From Rhodovastum sp963709085 (GTDB lineage: Bacteria > Pseudomonadota > Alphaproteobacteria > Acetobacterales > Acetobacteraceae), in the NCBI GenBank assembly GCA_963709085.1, contig CAVPVB010000023.1, positions 1-64,000 of the forward strand: a stretch of DNA of 64,000 nt. Reading direction: 5' to 3'. The notes below the pieces were generated by a model that ran no database searches, was not told the DNA's origin, and worked only from the letters and a program-made list of their open reading frames with translations. Each line of letters opens with the position of its first letter. The first letter of the stretch is position 1. The position numbers and the translations under genes were made by a program. Of this stretch, positions 49,672 through 61,400 are shown in pieces.

Positions 49672-50688
49672 TTAATCGGCGCGGATGGAAAGCATTGTAT
49701 ATATTCTTCCTAGTAACTCGATCTCTGCGAGCGAAGCCGGCTCAAGATGGCTGAGCGTGTTGCGAAGGTCGCGCAACGCTTCCAAGCTGCGTCGAAGTTG
49801 AGATCGGGGCGGCTCACCTGCTTGTCGCAATTGCGCGCAGAGGTGTTTTAATTCGAGATGTTCAGCCACCAAGACTGTCTTGGGTGGACGGCCATCTGCT
49901 TCGGGTGCTAGATGAGGCATCCGCCAACGTGCCGAATGAGCCTGCACGATCTGCAATCGAAGTCTCTCAATGTCGCGGAGGAGCGCTGCGTGTTGCGCGC
50001 GCCAGAGCTCGAACACAGGATGCGCCACCTCAATCCCAACTGCTGTCGCATACTCGGCAAAGCGCCGCGGATCGCCCAGCACGGCGTCGGGCGCGGCCAT
50101 CCAACGGTCCAGCATCTCCAGAGCGTCAGTCTGCGGCAGCCGTCCACTCGCCATTTCGACTGCCATCTCGATTCGGAGCCGCCCGAGCGGGCCACTTTCG
50201 CCTGCGGTCGCACCAGCGTAGCGGGCGGCGACCTCCAGGTCGATTTGTCCGAGCGGTTCGGCCTGGTGCTCGACGACGTTCGAGCCCTTTTCCGCGCGGC
50301 GCGACAGCGGGCAATGGGATGGCCAGGAGCGGCCGACGCGACGGCGGGGCACCACGTGCGCGTTCAGCCATCCGCTCTGCTTCAGTTGTCCAGGCAGCGG
50401 CCCGTTCTTCCACAACGCCGTCCACCCACCACGTGCCAGCAGGCAAGTCGTCTGTCTCCGCCACCCCGAGGGCTGCCTCACGACGCAGTATTCCGGAAGG
50501 GTGAAGTTGCGGATCATCGTAGATAACGCGGAGTGTGTATCTCGCCGAAGCCCCAACACATCCTCGACTGCACGCCGGAAACCGGACGGTGGCGCGCCGT
50601 ACAGCAGGCATTGCCGACCGTCATCAAGGTCCGCGACAACCTTTGCAACGAGTGCCGCGGGACCAGGCAGGTGCCAAGTCTCGATCAC
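49672..50688 (-). CDS. HEPN-motif protein, last gene of the leftward module
   Basis: About 338 residues. It starts MIETWHLPGPAALVAKVVAD, then QCLLYGAPPSGFRR, a loop that resembles a P-loop without Lys-Ser/Thr. The best reading between about 50560 and 50290 is in another frame (LRVIYDDPQLHPSGILRREA, then LPAGTWWVDGVVEERAAAW), so two compensating indels are likely. The C-terminal half returns to the first frame: LPQTDALEMLDRWMAAPDAV, LEHLELKHLCAQL-like helices, and SLEALRDLRNTLSHLEPASL. RNTLSH (49747-49764) fits the HEPN Rx4H motif. Its start overlaps the stop of the giant ATPase gene by 4 bases. Family not recognised. Confidence 0.6.
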   Translation of the reverse strand: MIETWHLPGPAALVAKVVADLDDGRQCLLYGAPPSGFRRAVEDVLGLRRDTHSALSTMIRNFTLPEYCVVRQPSGWRRQTTCLLARGGWTALWKNGPLPGQLKQSGWLNAHVVPRRRVGRSWPSHCPLSRRAEKGSNVVEHQAEPLGQIDLEVAARYAGATAGESGPLGRLRIEMAVEMASGRLPQTDALEMLDRWMAAPDAVLGDPRRFAEYATAVGIEVAHPVFELWRAQHAALLRDIERLRLQIVQAHSARWRMPHLAPEADGRPPKTVLVAEHLELKHLCAQLRQAGEPPRSQLRRSLEALRDLRNTLSHLEPASLAEIELLGRIYTMLSIRAD

Positions 50689-53600
50689 GCCGTTCCATTG
50701 GCATAGAGGCGCCGCAACGCAAGCCGTAATTCCCGCCGGAGGGCCAGCCCGTTCGGGCCGCGGAAAACGTGACCTACGAGCTCGCCCCAGGCAACCACCC
50801 TGGCAACTTCCTCCGGGTCGGTGCCGGCATATGTCGTGACCGCCGCCAGATCCACTGACTCATTTTCCAACCGCCCCTCTTCCACCTCGGCCAGCGCATG
50901 AAGCCCCCGCAGCACCTGCGGAAGCGCGGCAATTTCGGCTAATGGTCCGGGGCCCATCTCTTTGGAGAGCAAGCGCCCCGCCAGCGCATCCGAGTTGCCC
51001 GCGCGTTCAGGGTCCGAGAGTCGCTCGAGCCGATCAAGGAGCAGATCCCAGCCGCCCGTCACGTCCAGCACCGCGTCCGTCGTCATCTGATGCGGGTTGT
51101 GATCGGCGAGCCAAAGATCCACATCCATCCGGCTCCAAGGGCCAGCGGTCAGTTCCACGACCCGCGTCACTGGTATCCCCCCTCTCTAGCACAGCGCGTC
51201 GGCCGGGATCGCTAACCCAATGCCAAGCTCGAGTGGCATCAGCAACGAACAACACGCGCGTTTGAGGGGTATCGCGGAGTGGCACGGTGAAGCGGCGACG
51301 CGCCTCCTCGACCCAGGACGCATCCCAGTCGGCATCTGGAGGCACGAGGTAGACAAGCAGACCGGCAGGAGCCTTCCTGGCTGCGAAGCTATCGAGAGCA
51401 TCGACGAACCTATCGCGCTGGAAGGGCGCACCCATGATCTGCGGCGTTGCACTGAAGCTGCGCCGCACCCGCGCGATCCGGCACGCTTCCTCGACGGCTC
51501 CCTTCCAGCCATCGATGTTCGCAAGCGCGGTGCCGGCAAGCACGACCGCCCCGCCACCGATGGACGTCAACAGATGCCCTTCCTGTCGCGCCGTGAGCAA
51601 GCTGGGTCGCCCGTTGATGAGGCGACGGGTCTCCAGCGGGTCGCTTTCCGGCGGAGCGGGCCTTGCTGCAAAAGCAGCGATCTGCTGCAAGACCTCAGCT
51701 TGATTGCCGATCAGATGGGCAAGATTGGCGCTGCGCAACGCGTAATGTGTCCCTGCGACACCGCGGAGCAGGCCGAGTTCCACCATCTCGTCAAGCAACG
51801 CTTCAAACGCGTCGTCGCCGAACTCGGCGGGGAAGCCGGCAGGCTCACGCCTCGGCTGCGAAGTCGCGCAAAGTTCCTTTATCGATCCCGGTCGCCAGCA
51901 GCGCCGGTTCATCTATGCTAAAGCTTGCGACCAGAAGTGTGATCAGGTTGTAGCGTTGGTCGAGCTCAAGCGTGATCCGGAAGCGTTCAAACGCCGCCTT
52001 GCGTACCTCGGACAAATCGAGCACCCGCTCAACATCCTCCATGCGGACCGGCCAGGGCGGGCCACCACCGCCCGATTGCTGCCTAAGAATGCGCAGTAGC
52101 CGCTGGCATACGACCTGGATCAGGCTGGGATAATAGTTGGCAAAAGCAAGGATGCGAGAGACAACCGAATCGTCCATGCGATAGCCGAGCGCGGCGAATG
52201 GCCAGCGCACCAGTTCCTCCGCCTGACGCCGCTCATCTCCGCCGGAGCAGCGGCCCGACGACAAGTGGCGTTCCTAAATGAGCCAAAGGACTATTCGGAT
52301 CCCGGGCAAGCTTCTGCACATTCTTCAGCCCGGCGAAGACTGGCTTAAAGCGCCGGTCTGACTCCACGGCCATCGTGCGAAGCGCCTCGGTCACAGCGAA
52401 ACGGCCCGCACGATCCTGTATGAAGAACTCGTCGGCCTCGTCTAATAAAAGCAGGATGCGACGCGTTGTCTTGCCGTTCAGCCAGTTCCGGACTGCGGTC
52501 CGGAAGGCGCGAACACGGTCGCCCGACCCTGCTTGCGGAAACGACACCCCAGCGCGCATGAGTTCCTCTGTAAGCAGCGCCCACAACTCGGCCGGCGGAT
52601 GCCTCAACCCGATTTCCGCGATGCTGATGTATCGGGCGATGGTGTCAGGTTGCTCGGCCGCCGCCCGCTCCACCTGCCGCAGCACGGCGGTCTTTCCCAG
52701 CTGGCGGCCGCCATAGATCAGGTGCGTAAACTCTCCGCCGCGTTCCGCAACCGCCCGAAGCTCACGCGCGCGGCCGAAGAACATCTCGGGCGCGGGAGTT
52801 CCCGTGTCTGCCCACGGACGGGTATCCGTAAAGGGGAGTACACACGCGAAAAGTGCAGGCAGCCTGCCTTCCTTGAGCATGCCGAGGTGTAGCGCGAGGA
52901 TCTCGTCGAGGACGATAGTGGAGCGCAGACGCTCTAGTCGCGCCAGCGATGCCAACCGTCGGCGCTGTTCGTTGTCAAGCTGACCAAGGTACAACACGAT
53001 CGTCGGTCCACCGCTCGCCACGGTGGCGGCCAATGCCTGCGATAATTCGTCGGCGCCGCCCTTCTGCCATAGGCACAGAAGCGTGTAAGCACCATTCGCT
53101 TCGGAACCGAACTGCGGGAGAGCGGCTGTTCCCCGGTCTCGCAGCGGCCGCACGTGCAGTTGGAAACGGGCTTCGGTAACACCCTTCTTTGGCGCGGCGA
53201 AGTTAGGCAGGTCAGGGTCAGTAAAGCCGAGCGAGGCGACAAGCCTCAGCAGGGAGTCCCGCAAAGGATCACCACGGTCGCGAACGCAGTCGACCCATGC
53301 TTTCGCTAGCGCCGCAAGATCGGCAGAATGTTCGTCAGGGCTCAGTTCAGGCGGTGGCGCGAAGCTGCTTTCAGCTATCGCACTCATGACCGCGCGGCCG
53401 CTGCGCAGCCATTTGGCCAGTCGCTCAGCGCGGGCAGGGAAAAAGGCGTCGAACGCTTGCTCCACCGCAATCGGGCGGCCGGTTTCCAGCGGCTCGCCGG
53501 CTTCCAGCCGCTCGACCAAATCTTCGGCCAGTGCGAACTGCCCGGATTCCAGCAGACCGTCGATTCGGTCCCGATCCGCTAGGCTAAGCCCGCGCAAGGT

Positions 53601-55955
53601 TCCGAGTTTGCTTTGGATACGGGCCCGGACTGCGTCAGCCCGCTTATGCAGCGTCTCGTGAGCTCTCCCGATCTCGCTTTTCGCTTCCTGGAACCATATC
53701 TCGGCAATGACAGGTTCTGCCGCTTCGATCTCCGTACGTACACGCCGAAGCCGTTCAGAGAGTTCCTGCGCCTGACCGGTATCAAGGCGGCCGGTGCGTT
53801 CCGCCTCCTCGACCTCGGAACGCGTGCGCTCGAGTAAGGCGAGCCTCGTCTGCCTTTCGTGCCTCGACGGTGTGGCGCAGTTCGCGTTGTAGTCTTGGCG
53901 CGCCATCAGCCTCGCTCATAAGACCGATCGCGAGCTCGGCGCCGACATAGTCGGCGATTGCGATGCGCAAGCGCGCGCAGTCAGATGGCGAAGGCGGGTC
54001 GCCCGCCGCGATTGTTTCCAGTTCATTGGACAGGGCTGCTGGCAACGGGCGAACTCGCGTCCAGTCGCGGGCGAGACGGACACCGGTCGCAGGGAGCAAA
54101 TCACGGCCCAGCAATTCATCAATTGTAGCCGCGGCACGCTGCGGCGCCTTGCCTTCCAGGACCTCCCGAAGCCTTGCCAGGATCGCGAGCGCGACAGGGG
54201 CAGTGGAAGCTGCGGAGCCATGCACGCGTGCGAGGTCCGCCTGCGCTGCGTCGATCTGCATCCGGAGCTGGTTGCGCAATTCCGCAATGGGGCCTCTGCG
54301 GGAGGTATCGCCCTGCGAAGGGGCACGCTTAACTAGCGCGAGCCAACCACGCAGCCGCAGCACCGCTTCCTGCGCGGCACCCTGCATCTCGCGATAAGCC
54401 GGCCCTTCGATGGGCGAGCGGCGCGCCGCGGCGACACCCCGCACCTGGCGCTCAACTTCCCGGATACTTTCTTCAACATCGACCTTAGCAAGGAAGCTGC
54501 GGACCTCGCCAGCACGCGATATGGTACCTTGCATCGCCACCTGAATAGGCGCCCCGAACGGGCCACCTGGCCGCAGCATCTCGCGCCACACGTTTGTTGC
54601 CGCCGCATAGCGGATGCTGCGGGCGAGCTGCGCTTGGTGCCAATCCGAAATCTCCGCCTGGGCCCGATTGAGTTCCTGCTGCCACGCCTCCTCGCTCACG
54701 AGCGCTGCCATCACGTCGGGCGCGGAAACCAGCGCGGTGCCGGCAACGGGAGACTGAGCCATGATCCTAGCCATGTCACGCAGTGAGGGGAGTGGCTGCG
54801 CCATCGCGCCGTCGCTCGGCGCGTTGGAGAGGACTGCCAGCAGGGCGGTCTGGTCGGCACCCGGTGCAGAAGCGCCAGTGTGATTGCCGCGGGCAGCAGC
54901 AGCATATGAGCCGGTAGCACGAACTCCGGTCCCACTCCGTCGGCTTGTAAAGCCGACAGGGCCGCACCGCATCGTCGCGGACCCGATCGTCTATCTCGCC
55001 ATTGCCGTCAGCGACCAGGGACATCGCGGCCAGCGAAATTGCAGCGACGAAGAGAGGTGTCTCGCCCCCGATCCCGCTGGCCTCTAACAATGCCTCGGCC
55101 AGTCCGATTCGGTTCGAGTTGAGCGCCGACCACAGCGCCGTGAGGCTCTCGGAGCGCTCGGCAACCGGTGAAGCCAATGCTTGATCTTTGGCTGGCGGCA
55201 GGGCCGGCGATGCAACCCGCGGATCACAACCAAAATCGGAGGTCGTGGAAAGCGGTGCTTGCTCGTGAGCCTCGGGGCCGCTTTGAGAGGTTGCCGCGGC
55301 TTCGCTGGGCCCTTTGGTTTGCGGGGCGGAACAGGCTGCCTCGATGGGGATGTTCGCCGCCTCAGGTGAGGCGACGACAACAGAACGTCTCGACCGACGC
55401 CGATGGGGTCGCGGCAACACAAGATCCGTCGGCAGGGACCGGGTCGGCAGGTGTCGGACCAACAGGCTCCTGCGAAGGTGGCTCTGGTGAAGTGGACGCG
55501 GCACCATGTACATGCACCGCAATCCATAGTCTAACTTCCTGTTCGGCTGCTACTGCAGCGGCGTGTGCTGCCTTCGCGTCAGTGCCGTGCCGGACGATCG
55601 CGTCGAAGTCGTCCACCCCCCGTGCTACATCAAGAGCACGCTTCGCCGTATCAAGCCGCGCCGCCGCCTGGCCAACTTCGGCAGCGAGTTGCTCAAGCCG
55701 GGCGAGGTCGTCCTCGCCGATGGAACCCGACAGGATCTCCTCTGCGCCAGCGATCCCAGGGAAGGCCGCAAGCGCGGTAGCTATACGGCCAGCGAGAGCC
55801 ATCCGATGCTCTTCTTCCGCATTGCGAACTGATGAGGCGACTGCCATGGCGAGGCTTGCCAGGAGGTCGAGATCGTTCAGGATGGGCCGATCAGCGGTCG
55901 CCATCTTTCCAGCTAGACGGCGCAACTCGGCAAGTTGATTCTCGGATGATATCAC
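50685..55955 (-). CDS. Giant P-loop ATPase of about 1,750 residues, six frameshifts
   Basis: Start GTG 55955 (ISSENQLAELRRLAGKMATA). All six frame changes (about 55390, 54960, 53840, 52250, 51870 and 51160) are +1 in the gene's sense. The N-terminal 600 residues are helical and Ala-rich with a Pro/Ser linker. A coiled coil precedes the ATPase (QAQELSERLRRVRTEIEAAE). P-loop FTHLIYGGRQLGKTAVLRQV (about residue 1,085), Walker B RRILLLLDEADEFFIQDRAG (about 1,170), then sensor-like RRFKPVFAGLKNVQKLARDP and the winged-helix-like part LAFANYYPSLIQVVCQRLL. The C-terminus reads GTHYALRSANLAHLIGNQAE and GPWSRMDVDLWLADH. It resembles STAND/ORC-like ATPases of defence loci and is encoded between a DUF1998 helicase and a HEPN-type gene. 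The precise family is not recognised. Confidence 0.7.
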
Positions 55956-56433
55956 TTTCGCGCGGCTCAGAATTCTTGAGTTGAATTTATGTTATAAAGC
56001 CCACACAGAAGACGGCCGACGCTTGTTAATCGTAACGGTTGATCTCCCATGCTGCGGCCGCGCCAAACGCCAGAGATGCCCGCGAGGCCATCTGCAAGGA
56101 GCGATCGCGGGGCTCGGGCTTAGATCAAATTCGATCGACTTTCGGGTGTTTCGCATTGCGTCGACACTCGCCTTAAGGTTGACGACATTGTTGCCCGTCC
56201 GCAGCGTAGGTGTCCAGAGAGCAAACACGCACATGGTGCGATCTTGGTCAGCCCGGAGCTTGTCCCGCTGGGTGGCGAAAACGGCGGTCCCATACAGCCG
56301 CCGATCCGGCTGCCGATCGGCAAGTGACCGCGACGTTATTTTGGTCGCTTTCACGGTTGCTAATTTGTGTTGGACCGCATTATGGATCATTAATTAGATC
56401 CCCTCGATTACGATAAGCGTATCACTTGTGGCA
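55956..56433. other. Stretch without a recognisable gene upstream of the giant ATPase
   Basis: Nearly 480 bp. Minus-strand frames are open but show no family resemblance. It probably contains the start region of the ATPase gene; no clear ribosome-binding site is visible before the GTG at 55955. AT-rich around 56380-56400. Confidence 0.4.
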
Positions 56434-56764
56434 TCAGCGCTGACCCGGAATGACGCGGAACGCAGCGCGCGCGCCGGAACGTGTCAACGACTTTGATACA
56501 GCCGGGTTCGACATTTAGGCTCGGTTGCGATGCCTTGCGCTGGAAGCGTTTGGCTCGGGCAAATGGTCAACGGGGTTGTGTTGGTCCCTGCTGGTCGAGA
56601 GTTGAGCTGTCATCGTGCTTGGGCCCGTGTGGCGTGACGTAACGGAACACAGTGGCGACCGGTCCATCAGTGAGGGCGGCGTAGACTGTCGATGCCGAAA
56701 GCGCGGCCTGCACGGGGGAAGGCACGGGACGTTTCAATGGCCTCGATGGCAGCAGGACCGGCAT

Positions 56765-57767
56765 TCAGGTGCGGCTTTTCGGCACGGGCGGGTTGATCCA
56801 GGCGGCGGTGGGTTTTTTGGGCGGCATTGGCGCCTTGTTGACGAAGCGCTCGGGGTTCTGCTGGAACGCGATGGCAAGGGTGGCCTGGCGGGCGGCGTAA
56901 ACGGCATCGGTCTGGCCGTAATGCACCTGGTCCGGGGTCATCAGCCCGATGCCGACGTGGTGATGCTCCTGATTGTACCAGTCGAAGAATGGGCGGCAGA
57001 AGCTGCGGGCGTCCTCGATGCAGCCAAAGCGTTGGGGAAACCGTGGCTGATACTTCAGGGTTTTGAAGTGGCTCTCGGAGAACGGGTTGTCGTTGGAGGT
57101 GTGCGGGCGGTTGTGCGAACGGGTGACGCCGAGATCGGCCAGCAGCAGAGCGGTTGCCTTGGCCTTCATCGGACCGCCGCGATCGGCATGCAGCGTGAGT
57201 TGACCGGGCGGCACGTTGTGTTTGGCGATCGCGTCATCGAACAGCGGCCGGAACAGCGCGGCGCTTTCGGCATCGGCGATGCACCAGCCCACGACGAGGC
57301 GGCTGAAGATGTCGAGGATCACGTACAGGTGGAAGTAGGTCCACTTGGCCGGTCCCTTGAGCTTGGTGATGTCCCAGGACCAGACCTGGTTGGGGCATCG
57401 GCCAGCAGCTCGGGCTTCTGGTAGGCGGGATGGGGGAGTTGATTGCGGCGTTCGCGGAAGTCGCCGCTGGCCCAGCAGCCGGTACATGGTGCGGATCGAG
57501 CAGAGATAGACGCCCTCGTCGAGCAGGCTGGCGTAGGTTCGCCGGTGCGCTGTCGGCGAAGCGTGGCGCGTGCAGCAGATCCAGCACGACTTGCCGTTGC
57601 GGAGCGGTCAAAGCCCGCGCGGGCCTCGGTCGCGGGCGAAAGATCGCCGGCGGCGCGGCCAATCGGGCACGCCGGCGTTGCACGGTTGCGCGTGACACGC
57701 CCAGCGCGGCACAGGCCGCGGCGGTCATGCGGCCGGTCGGCGCAAGCGCCACGACGGCATCGGTCAA
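56765..57767 (-). CDS. IS3-family OrfB integrase-type transposase, copy 2, frameshifted
   Basis: N-terminus MTDAVVALAPTGRMTAAACA then LGVSRATVQRRRARLAAPPA. Frame slips near 57540, 57470 and 57400 (the last is a missing C in a C-run). From NQVWSWDITKLKGPAKWTYF on it is clean: LTLHADRGGPMKAKATALLL, TSNDNPFSESHFKTLKYQPR, WYNQEHHHVGIGLMTPDQVH. The DDE residues are all present. Confidence 0.8.
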
Positions 57768-58231
57768 GGCTCGTCGCCGTTCGGCGCCAGCGGGATGCCC
57801 AGCAACTCCGCAACTTTTTTTTGGAGTCCGATGATGGCCTCGGCACGCGCCAGCCGCAGCGTCAGACCGGCATTGGCCTTCTGGAGCAGGGCCACTTCGG
57901 CGGTCAGCGGGTTCACTGCGGCGGTCTTCGGGCCGCGCCTGGCTGGAGTCAGCGCACTGAAGGCCCCGGCGTCGCGTTGCCGCCGCCAGTCGGTGAGGGC
58001 AGAGGAGTAGATCCCCTCGCGGCGCAGAATGGCGCCGATACCGCCGGTTTCAGCGGCGCGATCGGCATCGGCGAGGATGCGCAGCTTGTCCTGCGCGGTG
58101 AAGGTCCGGCGGCGCGGGCGAGCCGATAATTCGGGTGCCGCCGCCGCGGGTGCCGCGACGACCGTCGGCCTGCGGCCTCCGTCCGTCGCGGCACCCGCGG
58201 CGGCAGTGATGGATGGGTGAACCATGGGCAT
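57764..58231 (-). CDS. IS3-family OrfA, copy 2
   Basis: 155 residues, intact: RPRRRTFTAQDKLRILADAD and GGIGAILRREGIYSSALTDW form the helix-turn-helix; a coiled coil and IIGLQKKVAELLGIPLAP follow over the A-run. Ends overlapping orfB by 4 bases. Clearly homologous to 23819-24292 but well diverged, so the two copies are not recent duplicates. Confidence 0.8.
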   Translation of the reverse strand: MPMVHPSITAAAGAATDGGRRPTVVAAPAAAAPELSARPRRRTFTAQDKLRILADADRAAETGGIGAILRREGIYSSALTDWRRQRDAGAFSALTPARRGPKTAAVNPLTAEVALLQKANAGLTLRLARAEAIIGLQKKVAELLGIPLAPNGDEP

Positions 58232-58457
58232 GGACGGGATGATCCTTCAGCACCCTCAAGGCTAAACTTCCGGGGGGTCAATGTCTCATCATCCTTGGCA
58301 CGGAGGGCGCCTGGGTAGCCGGGTCAGCTTGAAAGTCGTGACGCACGGAGCCGTCGGCCCGCCAGGCCCCGAAGCCCTGGTCGAGCAGAAGCCTTACACG
58401 CCGCTCATCACCAAGCTTTAGTTCGAGGCTTCGGGCGTGCGGCACCTCGGCCTTTCT

Positions 58458-61400
58458 TTAAATCTTTAGCGCGGCCTTGGGCAGGAGCAGCGCAATTACC
58501 TGTCGGCGCTGCGCATCGTCGGCCCAGGGGTGGAATACCGACCACCCTTGTTGGTCAGATCGGTCCTGCCGCGCCGTCAGGAGATGGATCCGAGAAAGGT
58601 CCTTCCCACAGGGCATCGCGTGCAGCACCTCGAACAGCAGGCGCAGGGTTAGGGGCGAGAGCAGGTAGCGGTCGGTGTAGCGGCCGCATGCACGCCATGG
58701 GCCTGAATCGTTGCCGCCAGCAGCGGCGCCTCGGTCCGGATCGCCGTCCAAGCTACGGCCAAATGCTGCGACAGACCCATCAAGCTTCGACCCTAGATGG
58801 ACCAGATGGGCATTACCTGCCGCCAACGCTATCAGACGCTGGCTGTCGAAATCTTGCGCCGCCGGCAACGATGGCGGCGCCCCGCGCACCAGAGCGACGC
58901 TGGCTCCTAACGCCCACTCGGGACCGGGAACGCTCTCGGCGGGATCGGGAGCAGCGATGGCAAACACGGATCCGGCGAGCTCGGCCACGGCGATCAGCGG
59001 AGCGCTGCCAGCCATGGGCAGGTCGGGCGACATTGCCAGCGTGGCATGCGCCGCAAGCCGGTGCAGATCGAGCTTCTGAGCGAGGTCGAGCCCGCGATCG
59101 GTGAGGGCCGACGTGCGGACAACAAGCTTCATCGCCACACCGGACTGCCGCAGCCGTGCCAGTAGCCCGGCCAACGGCCAGGTATCCAGCTCCCATTGCT
59201 TCGGCTCGCCGTGCAGGAACAGCGTCACCGCCGACAGCCCGGCCGTACGCCACCGGTCCAGCCAGTCGGCGAGCGGCAGGCCGAGCAGGCGCGTCTGATG
59301 TCCAAACACGCGAAGGGACACCGGCAACTTGAGCCTGTCGCACAGCGCCTTCGCGAGCGCATAGCCGGCCGGCCGGTCGAGCCGCTCCTCATTGAAGTTG
59401 AGGTCCGGTCGCAGCACGCATGCGGGGCAGCCGTGCGCGCACTCCTCGTTGCAATTCAGCCGGTCGCGCGCCGCTAGCAGGCAGGACCGAAACCAGTCGG
59501 ATTCGGCCAGACGCGACACCAGCCCGGCCCCGCCAGCCGCGCGATCGTGCAGCAAGACCGAGAGCCTCCGCTCTCCCGCAGGCCCAGTGGAAGCACCGAT
59601 TGCCACACCTAGCTCGCGTACCTCGGCGCCGAGCCGCGCCGCCAGAGCCTCGCGCAGGGCTGCGGCGAGGGCCAAGGCCGCGGGTGCGTTTGCGCCTGCG
59701 GGCAGCTGCAACTCGAACACATCGCTTCGCGCGGCATGGACGAGGCGGACATTGCGCTGCAGCGGTGCCGTCAGGCCGCCCGGGCAGCGACCGTTAACCA
59801 GGCTTATGCCGCGCCCTGCCGCAAGCGGGGCATGCCCGCGCATCGACGCCGGCAGGGGCGGCACAAACCCCGGCGTCTCCTCAGTCTCAGCTTCAGCACG
59901 ACCGCAGTGCAGGCATAGGCAATAGCCTTTTCCGCCTGCGCCGGCGCTCGTGGTGATTATCTGGCCTGCCGGATCGGCGCGCAGACGGCCGGCCTGCGGA
60001 TCCGGCAGGGCCTGCCAGGGCGCGCCGGCCGCGCGCAGCCGCGGCATTTCGTAGGGAACGTGTCCGAGATTTCTCGTAGCCGGTATGCGGTGGCTTGCGT
60101 CCCAGGAACCCCGTAGGGCGCAGCGTCCGATGCCAGCGTCGGACCGGCGCGTCGCAGGCTGGGCAGTTCTCCGGCACCAGCCGGGCGATATCGAAGGCAC
60201 TGCAGACTGTCGCATTCCCAGACGATCTGCAAATCCTCCAGCCCCGAGGCATCGGCCATGGCGCTCCAGGCCGGCAGAACGCCCTCGCTCAAATGGACCA
60301 GGCCATCCACGACCACCTCTGCCCCGGGCCCGTATTCCCGGATCGCCACATCCAGCGTACGGGAGGCGCCGCCGCGGCGGTCGCCGAAGGCGATGGTTGG
60401 CTCTCCGCCGGCATCACGCGCCCGGCAGTCGCCGCCGAGATGGTCGAAAGTGACCACGTCGACGGGAAAGCCATAGGCAGGATTGAAGCCGCGCCGTGCC
60501 AACTCACCCAGCAGGAACTCGCCGCGCATGCGCTTCGCTCGGTTTGCTAAGGCTGCCTGTACGTCCGCTTCGGCTGCTGCTCTGCCGCGAGCGAGAAGCT
60601 CATTGTACTCGGCACGCCACTGGCTGAGCAGCCTCTGGAACGCCTCGGCGGTGTCGGCGGCGAGCTGGTCGGCGCTACGGCCATCGAGGGCGGTGCCCGC
60701 AACGAGTAGGGCAAGGTCGTCGGCCAGTGCATTGCTCCGCGCCCAGTCTCCACGCAACGCAGTCAGGAATGCATCGGCCAGCGGTTCGGGCGCCACTGGC
60801 GCGTCGGCATCGTCGGTTGCACCGAAGAAGGCGCCCGTTGAGGCACGGATGTCGGGCCGCTTGCTCTGCCCGCGTAGGAAGGCAGCGAGCAGTAATGCAT
60901 TGACGTGGCGGGCGACCAGCGAGGGGCTGTCGAGCCGCACGGACGGGGCAGTTACGGGGGCAGACAGCAACTGCGCCGGCGCATCGAACACCAGCCAGTC
61001 CAACGGCAGATCGCGGCAGAACGTCATGGCGAAGCCCCAAGGTTCGCCGCGGCGGGCGGCGCGGCCCACGCGCTGGCGGTAGTTGGACACCGAGGGCGGC
61101 ACGTTGGCGTTTACCACTAAGCTCACATTGGGAATGTCGACGCCCATCTCCATCGTAGTTGAGCAGTTCAGGAGGTTAACGCGCCCCTCTTTGAACCAAC
61201 GCTCGTAGATCTCCAGCACCGGACGAGGAATTTGCGCTGAATGTTCCTGCACCCGCACAAACGGGGCGTAGGCGGCGATACGGTCGTGTAGGTCATTCCA
61301 GTGGCCCCGCAAGCGCAGTTCGGCAACCTGAGGGTCACTGGCGCACCAGGAACGGGAATCGCATCTGTTGCGCCGGATCGAGCCCACCAGCATTGGCCAG

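Larger units (their letters stand above)
56476..58306 (-). mobile_element. IS3-family element, copy 2, between helicase and ATPase genes
   Basis: Related to the copy at 22769-24370. Left end GGAACGTGTCAACGACTTTG; right end, as reverse complement, CCTCCGTGCCAAGGATGATG. Target duplication GCGCC at 56471-56475 and 58307-58311. 1,831 bp, about 230 bp longer than copy 1, the extra sequence lying between the left end and orfB (56480-56765). A T-run (A8G on the coding strand) at about 57811-57818 is the expected frameshift site. Confidence 0.83.
56434..58442 (-). pseudogene. Possible short gene after the DUF1998 helicase, split by an IS3-type element
   Basis: On the minus strand a frame starts at a GTG (58442), 16 bases after the helicase stop: PHARSLELKLGDERRVRLLL then DQGFGAWRADGSVRHDFQAD. 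It runs into the IS at 58306. Joining across the IS (58307 to 56470, one GCGCC copy) continues ATQARAAFRVIPGQR to a TGA at 56434-56436. The restored protein would have about 57 residues. GDERRVRLLLDQGFGAW looks like real coding sequence; the rest is weak. Existence as a gene is an inference. Confidence 0.35.
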
